Source: Aptenodytes patagonicus (Eukaryota; Chordata; Aves; Sphenisciformes; Spheniscidae). Taken from it: DNA of 64,000 bases. The notes below the pieces were generated by a model that did not search any database, was not told the origin of the DNA, and saw only the letters and a list, made by a program, of their open reading frames with translations. Of the stretch, positions 36,745 to 48,880 are shown piece by piece. Position 1 is the first letter of the stretch, and every line of letters starts with the position of its first letter. The position numbers and the translations under genes were made by a program. The stretch covers positions 20,457,047 through 20,521,046 of the forward strand of contig NC_134956.1 in the NCBI RefSeq assembly GCF_965638725.1. Direction: 5' to 3'.

Positions 36745-38520
36745 GCGCGAGCGAGAGAAGCCTCCGGCCAAACCTCTCCAAACCCACCGAGCATTGGCTG
36801 GGAAGGAAAGCTCGAGTCAGCAGATCTGCTCCCATTCCAGGGAGACCAACCTCATAAGTTCGTGCGCATCGAGGAGCGATAACATCGATGTCTCTTCCGA
36901 GACAGATACAAGGTTGGCGTTGGGCCCAGGGATTTTGCAAATCACTTCTATTCTGTACAAAGTACTGCCTTGAAATATGTTCCCTCAACAGATACTTACA
37001 TTTTCCTTTCATTCCAACGTTAGGTACAAACCCTTTGCAAGGAATACGTCCCCCTCTCTGCTTCCTACCATCCCTCCTCTTTCCTGCCTGCTCAGTCCCC
37101 ACATTACTCAGAGCCCTGGGTAAAGCTCTTTTCCATGCTAAATATGCATCCAACCACTGTTAATGAGCTTTGGCCAGCTCACAAGGAGTTTTGACAGGCC
37201 TGTTGAACCAGTGCCAAGCAGAGATGAATGTTTGGCTTGGACCAGCACAATGCTCTGTTTGTCTCATTGTTGCATTGGAAGTGTTAGCAAACTAATGTGA
37301 CAGGATGGAGACTCATACAACTGAAAAATGACTGAAAATATAATTCCATGTCAGCAGTGACTCCTTAAGGATTATTTGTCTCCAGTGACTTTCAGGGAAC
37401 TTTTCCTTACGGGCTTAAAATAAAGACAGGTCTGTGTGCTCGGGGAAAGCGATCAATTAGTTTTAAACCTAGATGTAAGGAACTGCACTCTGCTCTCGCT
37501 TCCTAAGATTTACTTCTAAATCAACCAGGCACTCTACCACAAATTTTTTTTTGTTTTTTTCCCTTTCCAAAAAAACCCATGCATTTGGCTGCTTGCACAG
37601 CCCTGTAAGAGCCTGAACTCTGCTCCCTGGTATGTGGATGGGCCCCAGCAAAACCTGTAACGGGGACCCTCCAAGTCTGCAGGTACAGGAACTGCCGGAC
37701 GAGAGCAAACGATGTTCAGACACAACCAGTACCAGCACTTCAAGAGCAGAGCGATGGACCATTCACCATGGACCATTACAGAATTAGGCAGAGTATAAGG
37801 AGTGAAGAACAATCTTTACCACGTACCTTTTTGCTTTCTGGCACTCTACCGTGCAGAGAGACCTGTGAGGCTGGAGACTATCTAAACCATCATGTTTAAT
37901 AGCCCTTTTGGGATCTAGCTCCTTGCACTTTCTTCTGGGGTCTTTTTGCTCGTTTGTTAGTTTTGGATCTGATCTTCATTCTTGTTTCTACAGCATCATT
38001 TTTCCCTTTACATCAGGTGAAGGATTTTATCTTTAAAAAAAGCAGAGTTATAGCCAGCCTCATGTTGTTCTTTCCCAACAGAAAGGCAGGGTCACCCAGG
38101 AATCCATTTAAACTTACCTCCCGGTGTTTGTCCTCGCCAGACAGGGAGGAGTGGGCTTCCCAAGCAGCTTTGGTGCTGGGCTTGCATGTTGATTTGCAGG
38201 CTGGTCTTTTGGTTAAAGAATAGATATAGGAGTCTGTTGACCAAGATTCAAATACCTGCTCAGCTGCAGATGTCCAGCAGCTTCACCCACTTACAAGATT
38301 CATTTTATTGTATACCAAAAGCAAAGTGTATTTTCTTATGTGCTTACATTAAAAATATTTGCAGAATTGTTACCTTAATGACAGGGTCCCAATTCCCCAC
38401 TTAGAAAACATTTCTCCCATCCTTCGGGCTATCAGGTTTTGATTTATATGATAGTAGGGCAATCTGTTAGGTTTTCGAAAGGTATTTGGACCTCTAGACG
38501 TGAATGTATTAATTTAGCAA
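36745..38520. other. Unique noncoding DNA
   Basis: No gene recognised. A T-rich stretch at about 37543-37562 gives Lys/Phe runs in chance frames. The frame at 36650-37153 on minus (167 codons) has no domain and overlaps a 91-codon plus frame. Confidence 0.5.
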
Positions 38521-38524
38521 GACT

Positions 38525-38655
38525 TACACGAGGTACCCAACTCCTATTGAAAGTCAGGAGGAGCTGAGAACGTCACTTAGGCTTTTCTGCAAATCCTACT
38601 AAACGCTCATCTATCGCTTTCAATTCTTATAAACCTTTGTAAATCTGGCCCATGA
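38525..38655 (+). repeat. Longest fragment of the old dispersed palindromic repeat
   Basis: About 130 bp. GGTACCCAACTCCTATTGAA then AGTCAGGAGGAGCTGAG forms a degenerate hairpin, followed by CACTTAGGCTTTTCTGCAAA and, about 60 bp on, AAACCTTTGTAAATCTGGCC. This order matches a repeat common in turtles, crocodilians and birds whose consensus reads CCAACTCCCATTGAAAGTCA, a fold-back, a TTAGGC word and a terminal AAATCTGGCC-type word. I cannot name the family. The number of differences suggests an insertion much older than the CR1 copies. Confidence 0.55.
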
Positions 38656-38659
38656 CTGT

Positions 38660-40615
38660 AAACAATATTGTTTATGTGCAATAAAGGTGGATACCGCCCT
38701 CACCCCCAGAACTACAAACTGCATATGTACCCACCTACCTCAAGGAATACTCAGCTTCACTGTACATTTTATAGTTTGTTTCTTTCATTTTTATAACTAA
38801 CATTGCACTGATAAATATAGCTGTTTAGCCAAAGTCAATGTACGGGAGGCAGAAAAGAGATAAACCATGAACATTTATTTGGATTCCTGGTGCAACACTA
38901 TATATACTGAAGTTCATTATAAAAATAATGTAAAATAGTCTCTGTAGCGTAAGGCTGGCTTTGCAAATCCTTTTAATTATATCCATATTTTCAATTGCTT
39001 GGATGTCAGAAGGAGACAAGCTGGTGTTAAACATGTCCAGTTTGTTGGGGTTTCATTCACCTCTTCGAACCACAGGAAGATTTTTAAAAAACTTGAGTCG
39101 TCTTATCTTGCCACAAGCTATTATTTTTTTTAGGCACATGACAGTTTACTAGCAACAGAAAGTATAAATATATATTGCACTCTTAGGAAAATTGCTAGGA
39201 TCCTTGTCTAAAGCTCTCAAAGGGACTGATAGGGTCGGCAGGTTGTCATTTGGAGAATTCCATGTGCAGATGCTATTAGGTACAGCTCTTTGAGTATGAC
39301 AACTTGGTTGCTGCACGTTCTGCTCATGCAGGGACTAGCACAAAGGGGATCTGCTATAACGCCACCAGAAAGGGCTACAAACTTGGAAAAAGATTTCATG
39401 AAAAGTCTTGTTTCCATTTTGGAAACCTCTGGTCCACTTCTGTGGAGCTTTTCCATGCTCTCCTAATGAAAACTGATTCCCAGGAGCCACATATTGCTGG
39501 TGAAAGCTGGGGCTTTGGTAAACACAGGAAAAAATTTATATTGCATAAAAAAATAGATAGTGATGGAAAATTTTAACAACACTGATTGTTTAGGCCTTCT
39601 TCCCCTTTTCAAAATGAAACACTTTTTAAATCAAACCTTTTTTTCACTGGGAGCTTTGTGAGCACATTTTTTCACCTGGTTCCAATCTAGACACTGTTGC
39701 AACGCAAACGAAGAGCGAGAGCATCCGGCGAGGGAGCGGGCGAGAGTGCGCTTCCAGCACAGCAAACCTTGTGCTTTCTGAATTCCCCACCAAATCCTGT
39801 GACTTATCACAAAGGAGCACAGAATAAGTATGACTCGATGCACAACATAAACCCTCTAAGGCATGGAGCAGCTTGGAGGGGTGGTAGCAAAAGGTCTTCC
39901 CTCCAGACTGGGGGTTTGGTGGCTGGAAGGCACCGAAACCACTTTCTCCCTGCTGATGGCTTAACGGATTTACACCAAACAAGATGGCAATTGGGGTCCA
40001 GTCCCTGCTGAAGAAATGGTTCCTTCAGAAGCAGCCCAGCAAAATATCATTGAAGCATAGGACTGGGAGGGGTCAGAGGGGGTGAAGAGCACCACCAATA
40101 CCCCTGAACCCCGAAGAATCAGGGGACTTGTTGAAATGTGCAGGTGATCCAGCAAGAAGGACTATAGCGCAAGCTATGGAGAAGAGCAAACCAACCAACC
40201 ATCCATGGAGCAATGCTGCCCAGCCTGACCCAGGACGGGGATGGGGCTGTCCTTACCCGTCCCGCTGCACCCACAGGGCTCCATGCCCCGGTTGCCAAGT
40301 GCCTGCCCTCGCTGCACCCCCTCTGCAGCTCATCAAAGGGAGGGGACATGAAAACTAACCCCAAAAGTCAAATATCTATCAATGGTACAAACCCCAACCC
40401 CCCCCCAGCGCAGCTCACGACCAGGGGAAGCCTGAATCCATGGAGGGAAGGAGCAAAGTTTAGACAAACCGAGTCCCTCTCTCCCTCCAAGCTGCTCCGA
40501 ATCCCAGCGCTTGGGACCCAAGACACTGGTCCTGTGCAGCTCTGCGGTCCTCTCCACCGGCTTATCAAACTCTGTCTTGAAACAATTTCAGGCTTGAACA
40601 GATTTGTTAAACAGT
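38660..40615. other. Unique noncoding DNA
   Basis: No gene recognised. An AT-rich stretch at 38760-39010 and another at 39120-39180 (TATAAATATATATTG) flank ordinary sequence. A GC-richer part at 40200-40560 carries overlapping antisense frames with no domain. Confidence 0.5.
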
Positions 40616-40619
40616 ACAA

Positions 40620-40880
40620 TATGAAGATCAAGGAATAAAGATGAGGAAAGGTGAAATTAGATTAATGCTGTAGATAGCTTTTGAGTATAACTAATGCCAA
40701 ATAGCCAGAGGGCAACATGTCAACAATTTAATAGGGCACAACATAAAATAATGTTTTCAAAACAAGCACTTCATTGGATGCTTCCCCTTTGAATCAGATA
40801 AAGTGTATCACTACAGAGAGATTTGCTTTGATCTGTTCTGCAGCAGAAGGTCAAGGGTGTCTAAAGCAGCTATTCAGAGC
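40620..40880. promoter_or_regulatory. AT-rich candidate regulatory island
   Basis: Includes TCAACAATTTAATAGGG, ACATAAAATAATGTT, an inverted TCF/LEF-like CCTTTGAATC near 40788, AGATAAAGTG (GATA-like) and GATTTGCTTTGATCTG, another TCF/LEF-like CTTTGATC word, within about 130 bp. It lies between GC-rich intervals and has no coding signal. Composition- and motif-based only. Confidence 0.25.
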
Positions 40881-40884
40881 TTGT

Positions 40885-41320
40885 GAGTAATAGAATTAAA
40901 CGGCTCAGATCACTCGATACATCTCTGAGCTCCAGATGTAGGGCTGGCCCCCGGGGTGGGGAGCCGAGCCCCGCGCCCCTGGCTGGCAGCTGAATTGGGT
41001 GCTGGCTCTGAGCCCAGGCTGCTCGTGCCACCCCCAGAGCTCCCACAGGAGCAGCCTCTGCTGCCCACGGAGACTGGCAGAGGTTGGCATCACAGTCCCG
41101 CGTGAGTGGCAGCTCAGGGACAGTGTTGTCTGGCAGAGAGACCAACCCCAGCTCACCTATACACTCCCATCAGTTTAAACGAAATAGCAGGGAGGTGTAC
41201 GAACCCACTGCGAGGTGTCCCGGGGCTGGGGAGGGATCTGCAAGTCAGGATTTCTGCACCCACGTTTGTGCAGAAAGCATCACTATTTCTAGGAAGCCGA
41301 GGCAGCACCTACCTTCATAA
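40885..41320. other. GC-rich unique DNA
   Basis: GC-rich spacer between two AT-rich islands, with overlapping antisense frames and nothing recognisable. Confidence 0.5.
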
Positions 41321-41324
41321 AGGT

Positions 41325-41450
41325 TTTGTCCTGCACAAATTAATTCACATTAGTTGTAGGCATAACTATTTATGATAATTTATGATAGCAGATATTTATG
41401 AAACCTGATCATTGTAAGGATGATTTAAGCCCAAAGCTGTTTTCCACCCA
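41325..41450. promoter_or_regulatory. AT-rich candidate regulatory island
   Basis: ACAAATTAATTCACATTAG, then ATAACTATTTATGATAATT with TTTATGATA repeated (41368-41387), then GATATTTATGAAACC. Three TTTATG words in 40 bp resemble posterior HOX/CDX sites. No open frame. Confidence 0.25.
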
Positions 41451-41454
41451 TGCT

Positions 41455-44045
41455 AAAGGTAACAAGCCCAAACTCTGCCACACCTTTTGCTTCTTGCAGA
41501 CGAGGCACTTAGGGAGCTGCGCGCAGGATTTCACATTCGGTGACCCATCTTTCCGCGGCCAGCAGTGGGGAAAACACAGCAGTCAGTGCCGTACAGTATA
41601 AAGGAGAGCTTGCAGGTGCAGGGAGGGTGCAGCCGGGAGCCTGACCCTCGTGCACAGCACAGACCAGCAGGCAGCGGGCGAGCAGGCAGCGCTCCCGCGG
41701 GCTCGCCTGAGAAGAGCCAGGCCATAGCAGATCTTCTGTTCATACGCCCCTTGCAGAGAACACACTGCCAGGAGCCAGTTTTACCTGCTCTCTTATTCCA
41801 GTGGGCGAGAAAGATGCTTGTGGGGCACAGGTCTCCCCTCCCCTGCAAAAGGAAGGATGAAGTGGGCGATGGAGGCAAATAATAGGGGGAAAGATTAGAA
41901 CAGTATATGTTTCTCATGGCCGCAGTACACAGCACCGCAGCATGCCATGTGGTTTGCTGCCTATCTCTGCTCTCCTAACTGTGAAGAGTGTTAAGTAGAG
42001 GCTGGATTAGCCCATCCACTTCACACCCAGCAAAGGAGGTGCCACACAAAACACCTCCAGAAGGTCCAGCCACAGAAGATGCCATCTCCCGACCCGGGAG
42101 ATGACGGTATCAGGCTTGCTCTTGGCAGGGACTCCGCGCAGTAGTCTGCACTCTCCCAAAGCACGGGTACAGATTTCAAAAGCAAGATGAGGTTAAGAGC
42201 CCTTGCAAGCACCACCTGCGTGAACAGGCAGAGCCACGCAGGAGTGCTGCGAGAAGCCCTGTGCACCTCGGCCACCACGCTGCCAGGGCTGCAGCAGCTG
42301 CTGGAGCTGCGCGGGGGCCTCAGGGGACTGCCTGAGAATGAAGGCAATAATAGGACTCATTTATCTTCGGGATGTCACCCTGATAGCACGCTGCTGGTGC
42401 AGCACCGGCACGCGCTGGGTAGCTGCTGTGCTCGCTGGCTGGTACCCAACGGGAAAGGGCAGCCAGCACAGGGTCCCTCTGCGCATTTCCCTGTGGATTG
42501 GATGGCTTTTGAAGAATTATAACCTTAACTCATTTCAAAACGTTGGGAGCTTTTCACTGGTTTCTTTTTTTATGCTCCTGAAGGGAGAAGCGGGCTCTAT
42601 GCAGCCCTGTTAAGCGGTACACACTTCATCCAGCTCAGCCAGGCATTTCTTCTTGTTCAGTTTTAATTTACCTGAGACACAAGGAGTGCACCATTTCTCT
42701 TGGCATTCAGGATTGCTCTCCCGTCACCCACTCATCTTTCCCTCCCAAATCACCTGACAGTTGTCCCAAATTGTCTGCCCACTTCAGCCAGTGCCCATGC
42801 AGCCCTCCGGCGCCCAACAGAGGCTTCTCCCAGCCGTCCCACGCCTCCCCAGCACCCAGCAACCAAAAGGTCCAGGGCTTTGTCAGGCATTTGCCCAAAT
42901 GCCCTCTTTGCACACAGGAGCACCAAGCCCAGTGAAGCCACGGCTGGGATGAACCTTCGCTCGCTCGTGATGCTCCTCCAGGAGCTTCTCAAAGCGACAG
43001 GTTTTGCATCTGTTAATCAGCTTTGCTTTCTCCAACAGGTGCTGAGGAGCATTTTGCTTTCGCAGACTGTCACGTCTCAATTAGCTCTGTACCTTTGGCG
43101 GGGGAGCGTGTGACCAGGGGCCACGGGGTCTCCACAGATTTGTAGCTTTAGCATGGAAAGGTAAATACATCTGCAGCGCCCAGCGGTGCTTGGAGCTGCC
43201 CCTTCCCTGCAAGGGACTGGCCCTAGACTGGGGACACGGAGCGGTGGGTGCCACAAGGACCCCTAAGATGAAGGCAGAAGCCTCTCCTCATCCCGACTAC
43301 CCAAACAGAACGGCAATTTGACAGACGCAACACTCAGCAGAGACCTGCCTGGACCACGTCTAATGACAGCCCTTAACTGCAGCCCTGTTAATGAGATGCT
43401 GAAGACAGGCAGCTCTAAACCTTGCTCCGCCACAGATTTTAGTGCTTTCTGCAGAACTGCCTGACAAAAGAGCCTCTGCCCTGGAGACCAGCATGTAAAA
43501 GAAAAGCAAATACCAAGTGGACCTATAAATTCTCCACCTCCCGCTGCTGGAGCAGCCCCAATCGCTCGTCCAGCAGCAGCTTGTTCCAGCTCTCAGCTCA
43601 TCCCTCCCGCAGCCCAGCAACCCCAACCTACCTGCCTCTCATAATGCTGAACCCCTCCGTGCCTCCCTCTCCATCACCGGGAATGGGCTCCTACCATTAC
43701 CCCGACAGCTCGGATGGCTCCACGGCTCTGACCCTAAAGCCAGGGGTAGAAAACGGGCAGGCAGAGCTGGAGGAAAGCCATGGGCTGTGCGTTGCAAGGC
43801 GAGCTCGGGGAAGGAGCACAAATTTAGCCCTGACTCATCCGGTATAAATTTGCCATCTTCAGAGTGGGGCTTGTCAGGGGTGCGCCAGCTCTGTGTAACT
43901 CTGGGTTAACGGGGAGGGTTTGATTGCTGTGCCGACCTGCGTTCAGTGGCCCATCGCCTCCTGGGAGGGAGCACCCAATCTGGGGCTTTGCCCATCACCT
44001 GCTTCCAACACGGTACACAGGGGTTTTGCAACTGTGGCTGTGAGG
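41455..44045. other. Unique noncoding DNA, mostly GC-rich
   Basis: No gene or transposon recognised. Overlapping frames of 100-137 codons occur on both strands across 41530-41935, 42020-42520 and 42700-43113; none has a domain. Confidence 0.5.
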
Positions 44046-44049
44046 GTGG

Positions 44050-44350
44050 GACTAGGCTGATCGCTAATTACTATAGCTTGTAATCAGTGAGAGGCATGGC
44101 TAAGGGTTCTCTACCCTGAAAGCTCCAACTACTTGTGCTGACATTTTGATGCCAATTACTGAAATGCATGCGCTAGAAATAGCTATAATTGATAAGGCAG
44201 GTCAGCAAATGTTAATAAAGCTGAAATTTGGACAAAAATGGAAATGAAAGTTTGTGAAAATGCGAACAATTTTTCCGCTCGCTCTAATAGTTGGATACAA
44301 CTACGTGTTATTTATGGCTGGATTTTCTATTACAGATGCTGAGAAAGAAA
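44050..44350. promoter_or_regulatory. AT-rich candidate regulatory island
   Basis: GCTAATTACTATAGC and TTGTAATCAGTG near 44063-44092, GATGCCAATTACTGAAATG near 44148 and GCTATAATTGATAAGG near 44181, then AT-rich sequence to 44350. Dense TAAT/ATTA cores stand between GC-rich flanks. No transposon and no convincing exon. Motif-based only. Confidence 0.25.
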
Positions 44351-47300
44351 TGAATTTCCACTCGGAGGCAGGTGCTCTGCAGAGAGGGGAACAAACAGGA
44401 GCGCTCCGGCTCGGCTTTCCCCTCCGCCATGGCAGCAGGGCTGCTGCAAAACGTGCTGCTGGGTCTCCTCGCCAGGGCCTCAATGGTTGCTTTTCCGTGT
44501 GCTCCTTACCTGCTTGCTCCTGGCTATGGTAACGCCCCAAAATATTGGAAGGAAGTAGGTAAAAAGAGCCATTCGGAGAAACTTCATCTGAGCTGTACAG
44601 CAAAATCCCCAAAGTACGGATGTAACCTTTTACTGTTTTACCTCAATTTCCCCTCTTGCACAAGACGACGACCATTTTTATCTAGCCCTCAGTTGGGTGC
44701 CACCTTCGACAGGGACACCACCACCCCAGCATTAATTTGGGGAGAATTTAGTTTTCTGGGTGATAGCCCATTGCCTTGACAGAAGGACAGACCGACAGGC
44801 ACACGAGCACGAAACACTCCTGCTCTGTACTAGCTGTTAATGAGTAAAAGCTATTTTCTTCCTCCATGGCCTTTCCCTCCCGGCACTTTTGGCTCAGCCA
44901 CCTCCTCCTGACGCGTGCCGTTGACAGCACGGCTGGCAGAGGGGAGGATGCTTGCTCCGTGAGCGTGAGCTCCCAAGCCCTCAGTCATCGGAGCAGGAAC
45001 GCACCCTGGGTTAGAAGCGAGCTCTGTCGGCACCCATCGCTGATTTGCTACTTGTCTTATTTAAATTATTTATTACAAGAGAAATTGCCAGGCACCTGAG
45101 CTTGAAACGCTGGAAATAAATAAGAAACCCAAACGGAGGCGAACTCGTTCGGCCCCGTTGGCTCAACACCAAACCCAGGGCAGCGGGGGAGTGCACAAAC
45201 CTTGCCAGACCTCCAGCCCCAGCACAGGGGCTCTGCGGGGTGGCCCCTGTCAGGGCACGTCCCTGCCCACCGCCACCTCCCGGTGGGGCTTTCAGCAGCA
45301 GCAGCTCCCCATCACCCCAGCAAGGGTCACCTCCGGAACCACCGGCACGGCCGCAGGGCCCTTTCCAGAGCTGAGCCTTGTCTCCTCCACCTTTGATCAG
45401 CCTCGCTCACCAGGGCGGTGCAGTCTGTCCCGAGCGGGCAGGTCCGGTTCTTCCTGGCTGCGCTGGGGCTCTCGCACCTCGCAGTTTCCCAGGCTCCAGG
45501 CTGGCTTCGTACCTTTGTTCTCGCAGCCGAGTTTTCCCTCCCTGTCTGCCCTTGCCTGCTGTGCGCAGCATTTGATTTGTGACAGTTTAATAGGAGATCT
45601 CTGAGTGCGGCCATTACACCCCCGGCAGTGGTTTCCTCTAACAGTTCACAACTGGAGCCGCACAAACCCACCGAGTCCAGTTTCTCCCAGCGTCGGTAAG
45701 TCGTTTGGGTCAGTCCCGTCTCACAGCCATTGTGTTTCACCCTAAAAGCCAAATGCAGAGGGGACAAGTGAAGGGAAAGGGAGGGCAACACGCTGCCCTT
45801 CCCCACCCCTCGCCCCTGCCTCCCCGCCCAGCAAAAAGGGGGATTCATCCTACCGACTCCACAGCATTCGACATAGAAGTGCGCATGTGGCGTAGCCATT
45901 GCTTGTAGGGTTTTCGTGAATCGTATAACAGTTAAGCTGTCGATGCACAGTGTTTGGTGCAGGTGGTTTGGACAGGTGGAAGTTGGGCGGCCCAACATGC
46001 CGAGCTGGCCCACCGGCAGCCACGGGCTTGGCTTGGCGGCATCGGGGAGGAACCGTCTCCGTTTTGGCAGGAGCCCGTGGCTAGGCGGGTTGCGGAGGGT
46101 GTGAAGCACCAGGCTGAGCCCGCTTTCTGCAAGGTGTCTGGCGGAGGTGCCACATTTTGCATCCCATGTGCTGGCACGGACCAGGCAGGACAGGACCAAG
46201 CAAGTGTCCGTGGCCACCCCAAGCCCATGAGGATGGGGCGGGTCCCATCCCCTCCCACCTCACCCTGAGGTGCACGGCGCAAGGGAAAACAGCGAGGGTG
46301 GCTTTTTTCCTCCCACAAACCAACCACAGAGCAGATGGAGGGGAAAATCCCTCCTCTCAATTCCTGCTAGACTGACATTTTACCTGCAAAATTGAGGTAG
46401 GAGGCTTTTAAATGACTTGTAGGTGGATCTGGTTCTAGAAACGTTTCTGTTTTACAACAAGTCTTTGCTGTTTGAAGGAGGCGGGTGTAACAGCAAACAA
46501 GGAAATGGTTAACTGCAGCCTTGGATTTGCACTTGCTTTCCCCAGGCTGCTGAAATGTAGGGATTCAGGGGTCGCAGTCACAAATTTACCATTAAAGCAA
46601 ATGCCCGTTTCATCCGTTTTGAGGGTGGGTTTTCTTTAAAGCTTTCATCCTGGCAGAGATATTTGAGGAGCTAAAAATAGGCAGCAAAGTCACGTGAAAA
46701 CCTCCGGATGTGAGAAATCACATAAAAGATACGAGCGTGAGTCCCTGTTTCCTTGGAAATAATAGTAGTAGTAATTCTTGAATGCGAGGTTGTAATGGCG
46801 AGATCTGAAGCCGGCCCGTTGTTCTCCAAAACCCTCTGTGAGCAGCCAGGGCAGGGTAAAACCCAGGTGGCCAAGAGAATAAACTGCCCCGGTGCACAGC
46901 ACTGTGTGAGAAAAGCCCTCCCTTGCAGAGCTCCGGAGAACGAGCCGGAGCCAGAGGTTTCCACGTGTGCAGGATCAGACCCGGAGCCACTGCTCGGAGG
47001 GGATGGGAGAGCTCAGGCAGAGGGGATGGCACAAAGCTCCCCAAGACCTCCAGCGCTGGCTGGTGAAATTTTGGTTGAAGGTTTCAGTTTGGGACGAGCC
47101 CAAAGGAAACCCCTCAGTCACTGCACCCCGAAACTTTGGGTCTCGGTCTGGATTTAAATTCAGATCTGCAGCTGGTGCTGGGTGGGAGGGCTGGCTCCAA
47201 GCCTCGGACTCTGGGGAGATTTCAGATCGGGAGCCAAGTCTGTGGCATGAGCCCGTCCCTGGTGGGAGTCAGTGAGCTCAATGACAGCAGTAAAGGGCTC

Positions 47301-48852
47301 TCACCCATCCACATGGAAATTGCTTATATTTAAATTTTAACATCCCCAGCCTGGGCACTTGAAGGCACTGAACACGCTTAGCTCTAGACGATCCCCGGGG
47401 ACCTGGGCGATGCTGAGCATTAAGAGAAACACGGTGACCTGCAGGATGAGAAAGCCAGTTTCCCGTAGCCACCATGGGGTGTGGGCACCGAGCCACCCTC
47501 CAGCCGCAGGAGCTGCCACGCGGGGTTCTGCAGCGGCACTTCAGCAAACTACGGCCCCGGGTCCTGCACCCATCCCGTGCATCACGCTCCATTTCCCATT
47601 CCCAGCTTGAGCTGCATGCCATCTCCTATAAATCCTTTCTAAATGAGCAACAGCATTTAATTTATTTCAGAAAGACTTACTGCTTTGTCTGTATAGATTC
47701 TGCACGGGAAGCACCGGTGAAGACCAGTGTTCAGATCCTGAAGCCAAACACTCACCGGTTAGTAAATGCCAGAATTAAGGTTTCATAACCTATCCTGCCA
47801 AGTCAAAGCTCTCTACTAAAAGGCAGCGGTACTCAAACTTTCCACTAAAACAGTTCCCAATGCCAAGCATATTATTGGGCATCACTGTGAGTCACCTAGA
47901 CGCATAGGAGCAGATACGGCTAAAATCCTTTCACTGCTGCAATTGCGAAAGAGTCTACTGGCAGTGAAAAACTGCCAAATTTTTCAAATTTTTGAGCTGG
48001 AAATTCTGCTCCCCTGGGCTAGAGAAATGTCACTCTTGTCCCCGCTCCTAGTCTCTTTTCCTGTTGCTGCCACCACAACCATCATCGCATTTTCCCATCC
48101 CTTTTACCAGAAAACAAGGATGAAAGCAAGAGGAGCAGAGGAGGTGCCAGCTGTGCGCAGCGCTGTGGGTTGCACAGGAGGCCCCATGCCCCCGCGACTG
48201 TGGGTCCAACATTTCCGAGTTTCAGCTGGGAGGCACAAGGCCAGACGCCCACCCTCACCCACACCCTGGGTTATTCCTCTGAACGCTCAGCTGCGGCCTG
48301 GGCAGGCGGTACCCAGCGCTCAGCAGGGCTGGCAGACGGGACGCTGCAGAGCCCTCTCACCTGAATTTTATGCTCAGGCTCATCATAAAGACCTCAAAAT
48401 CTGCCACGAGCACAGATTTTTTGCGGAAATAACCATCGTGCCTGATGTTCCAGCAGTCCACCACGGCCTGTCTGTCGCTCTGTTTGCCAGATGCCTACAT
48501 GAGGTTTTGTTCTGGATGACCAGAAACCGAATTAGGCTGCTTCCAAAGAGATGGCGCAACGTTGCTAGGCAATTACGTCTGGCTGAAAGAAGCTGACAGT
48601 CATAGCGAGTTACTGATCTGTGCAGGATGCACTGATAAGGTTATCTAATTCTGCATATATGACTTGTACACATTTGTGCTAAATATGACTTCAGCCTCTC
48701 AGGTCAAGAGGACTTCGGCTCAACATTTAAGCCGATGGAGCTCGGGAGCTGGGTGGGATGGGGATGCTGGCAGGGCCATCGAGCAGCGCCCGCAAGGAGA
48801 AACAAATAATGGGACAACAGAGGGTCCAAAATCAGATCCCGCTCCTAAGTCT

Positions 48853-48880
48853 AAAAAAAAAAAAAAAAGAAAAAGAAAAG
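48853..48880 (+). repeat. A-rich tract, A16 then GAAAAAG
   Basis: Sixteen A followed by an A-rich, G-interrupted purine run. It is read as poly-Lys in a chance plus frame. No source retroposon recognised. Confidence 0.85.

Noticed and set aside
40040..40110. Possible old CR1 relic (CATAGGACTGGGAGGGGTCA)
   Set aside because: The words resemble a turtle-type CR1 3' end, but the similarity stops after about 25 bp and the diagnostic terminal repeats are missing.
45327..46217. Longest open frame, 296 codons on minus
   Set aside because: It lies in GC-rich DNA where stop codons are scarce, several plus-strand frames overlap it, and its translation shows no domain, repeat, signal peptide or membrane pattern. 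No splice or promoter context supports it.
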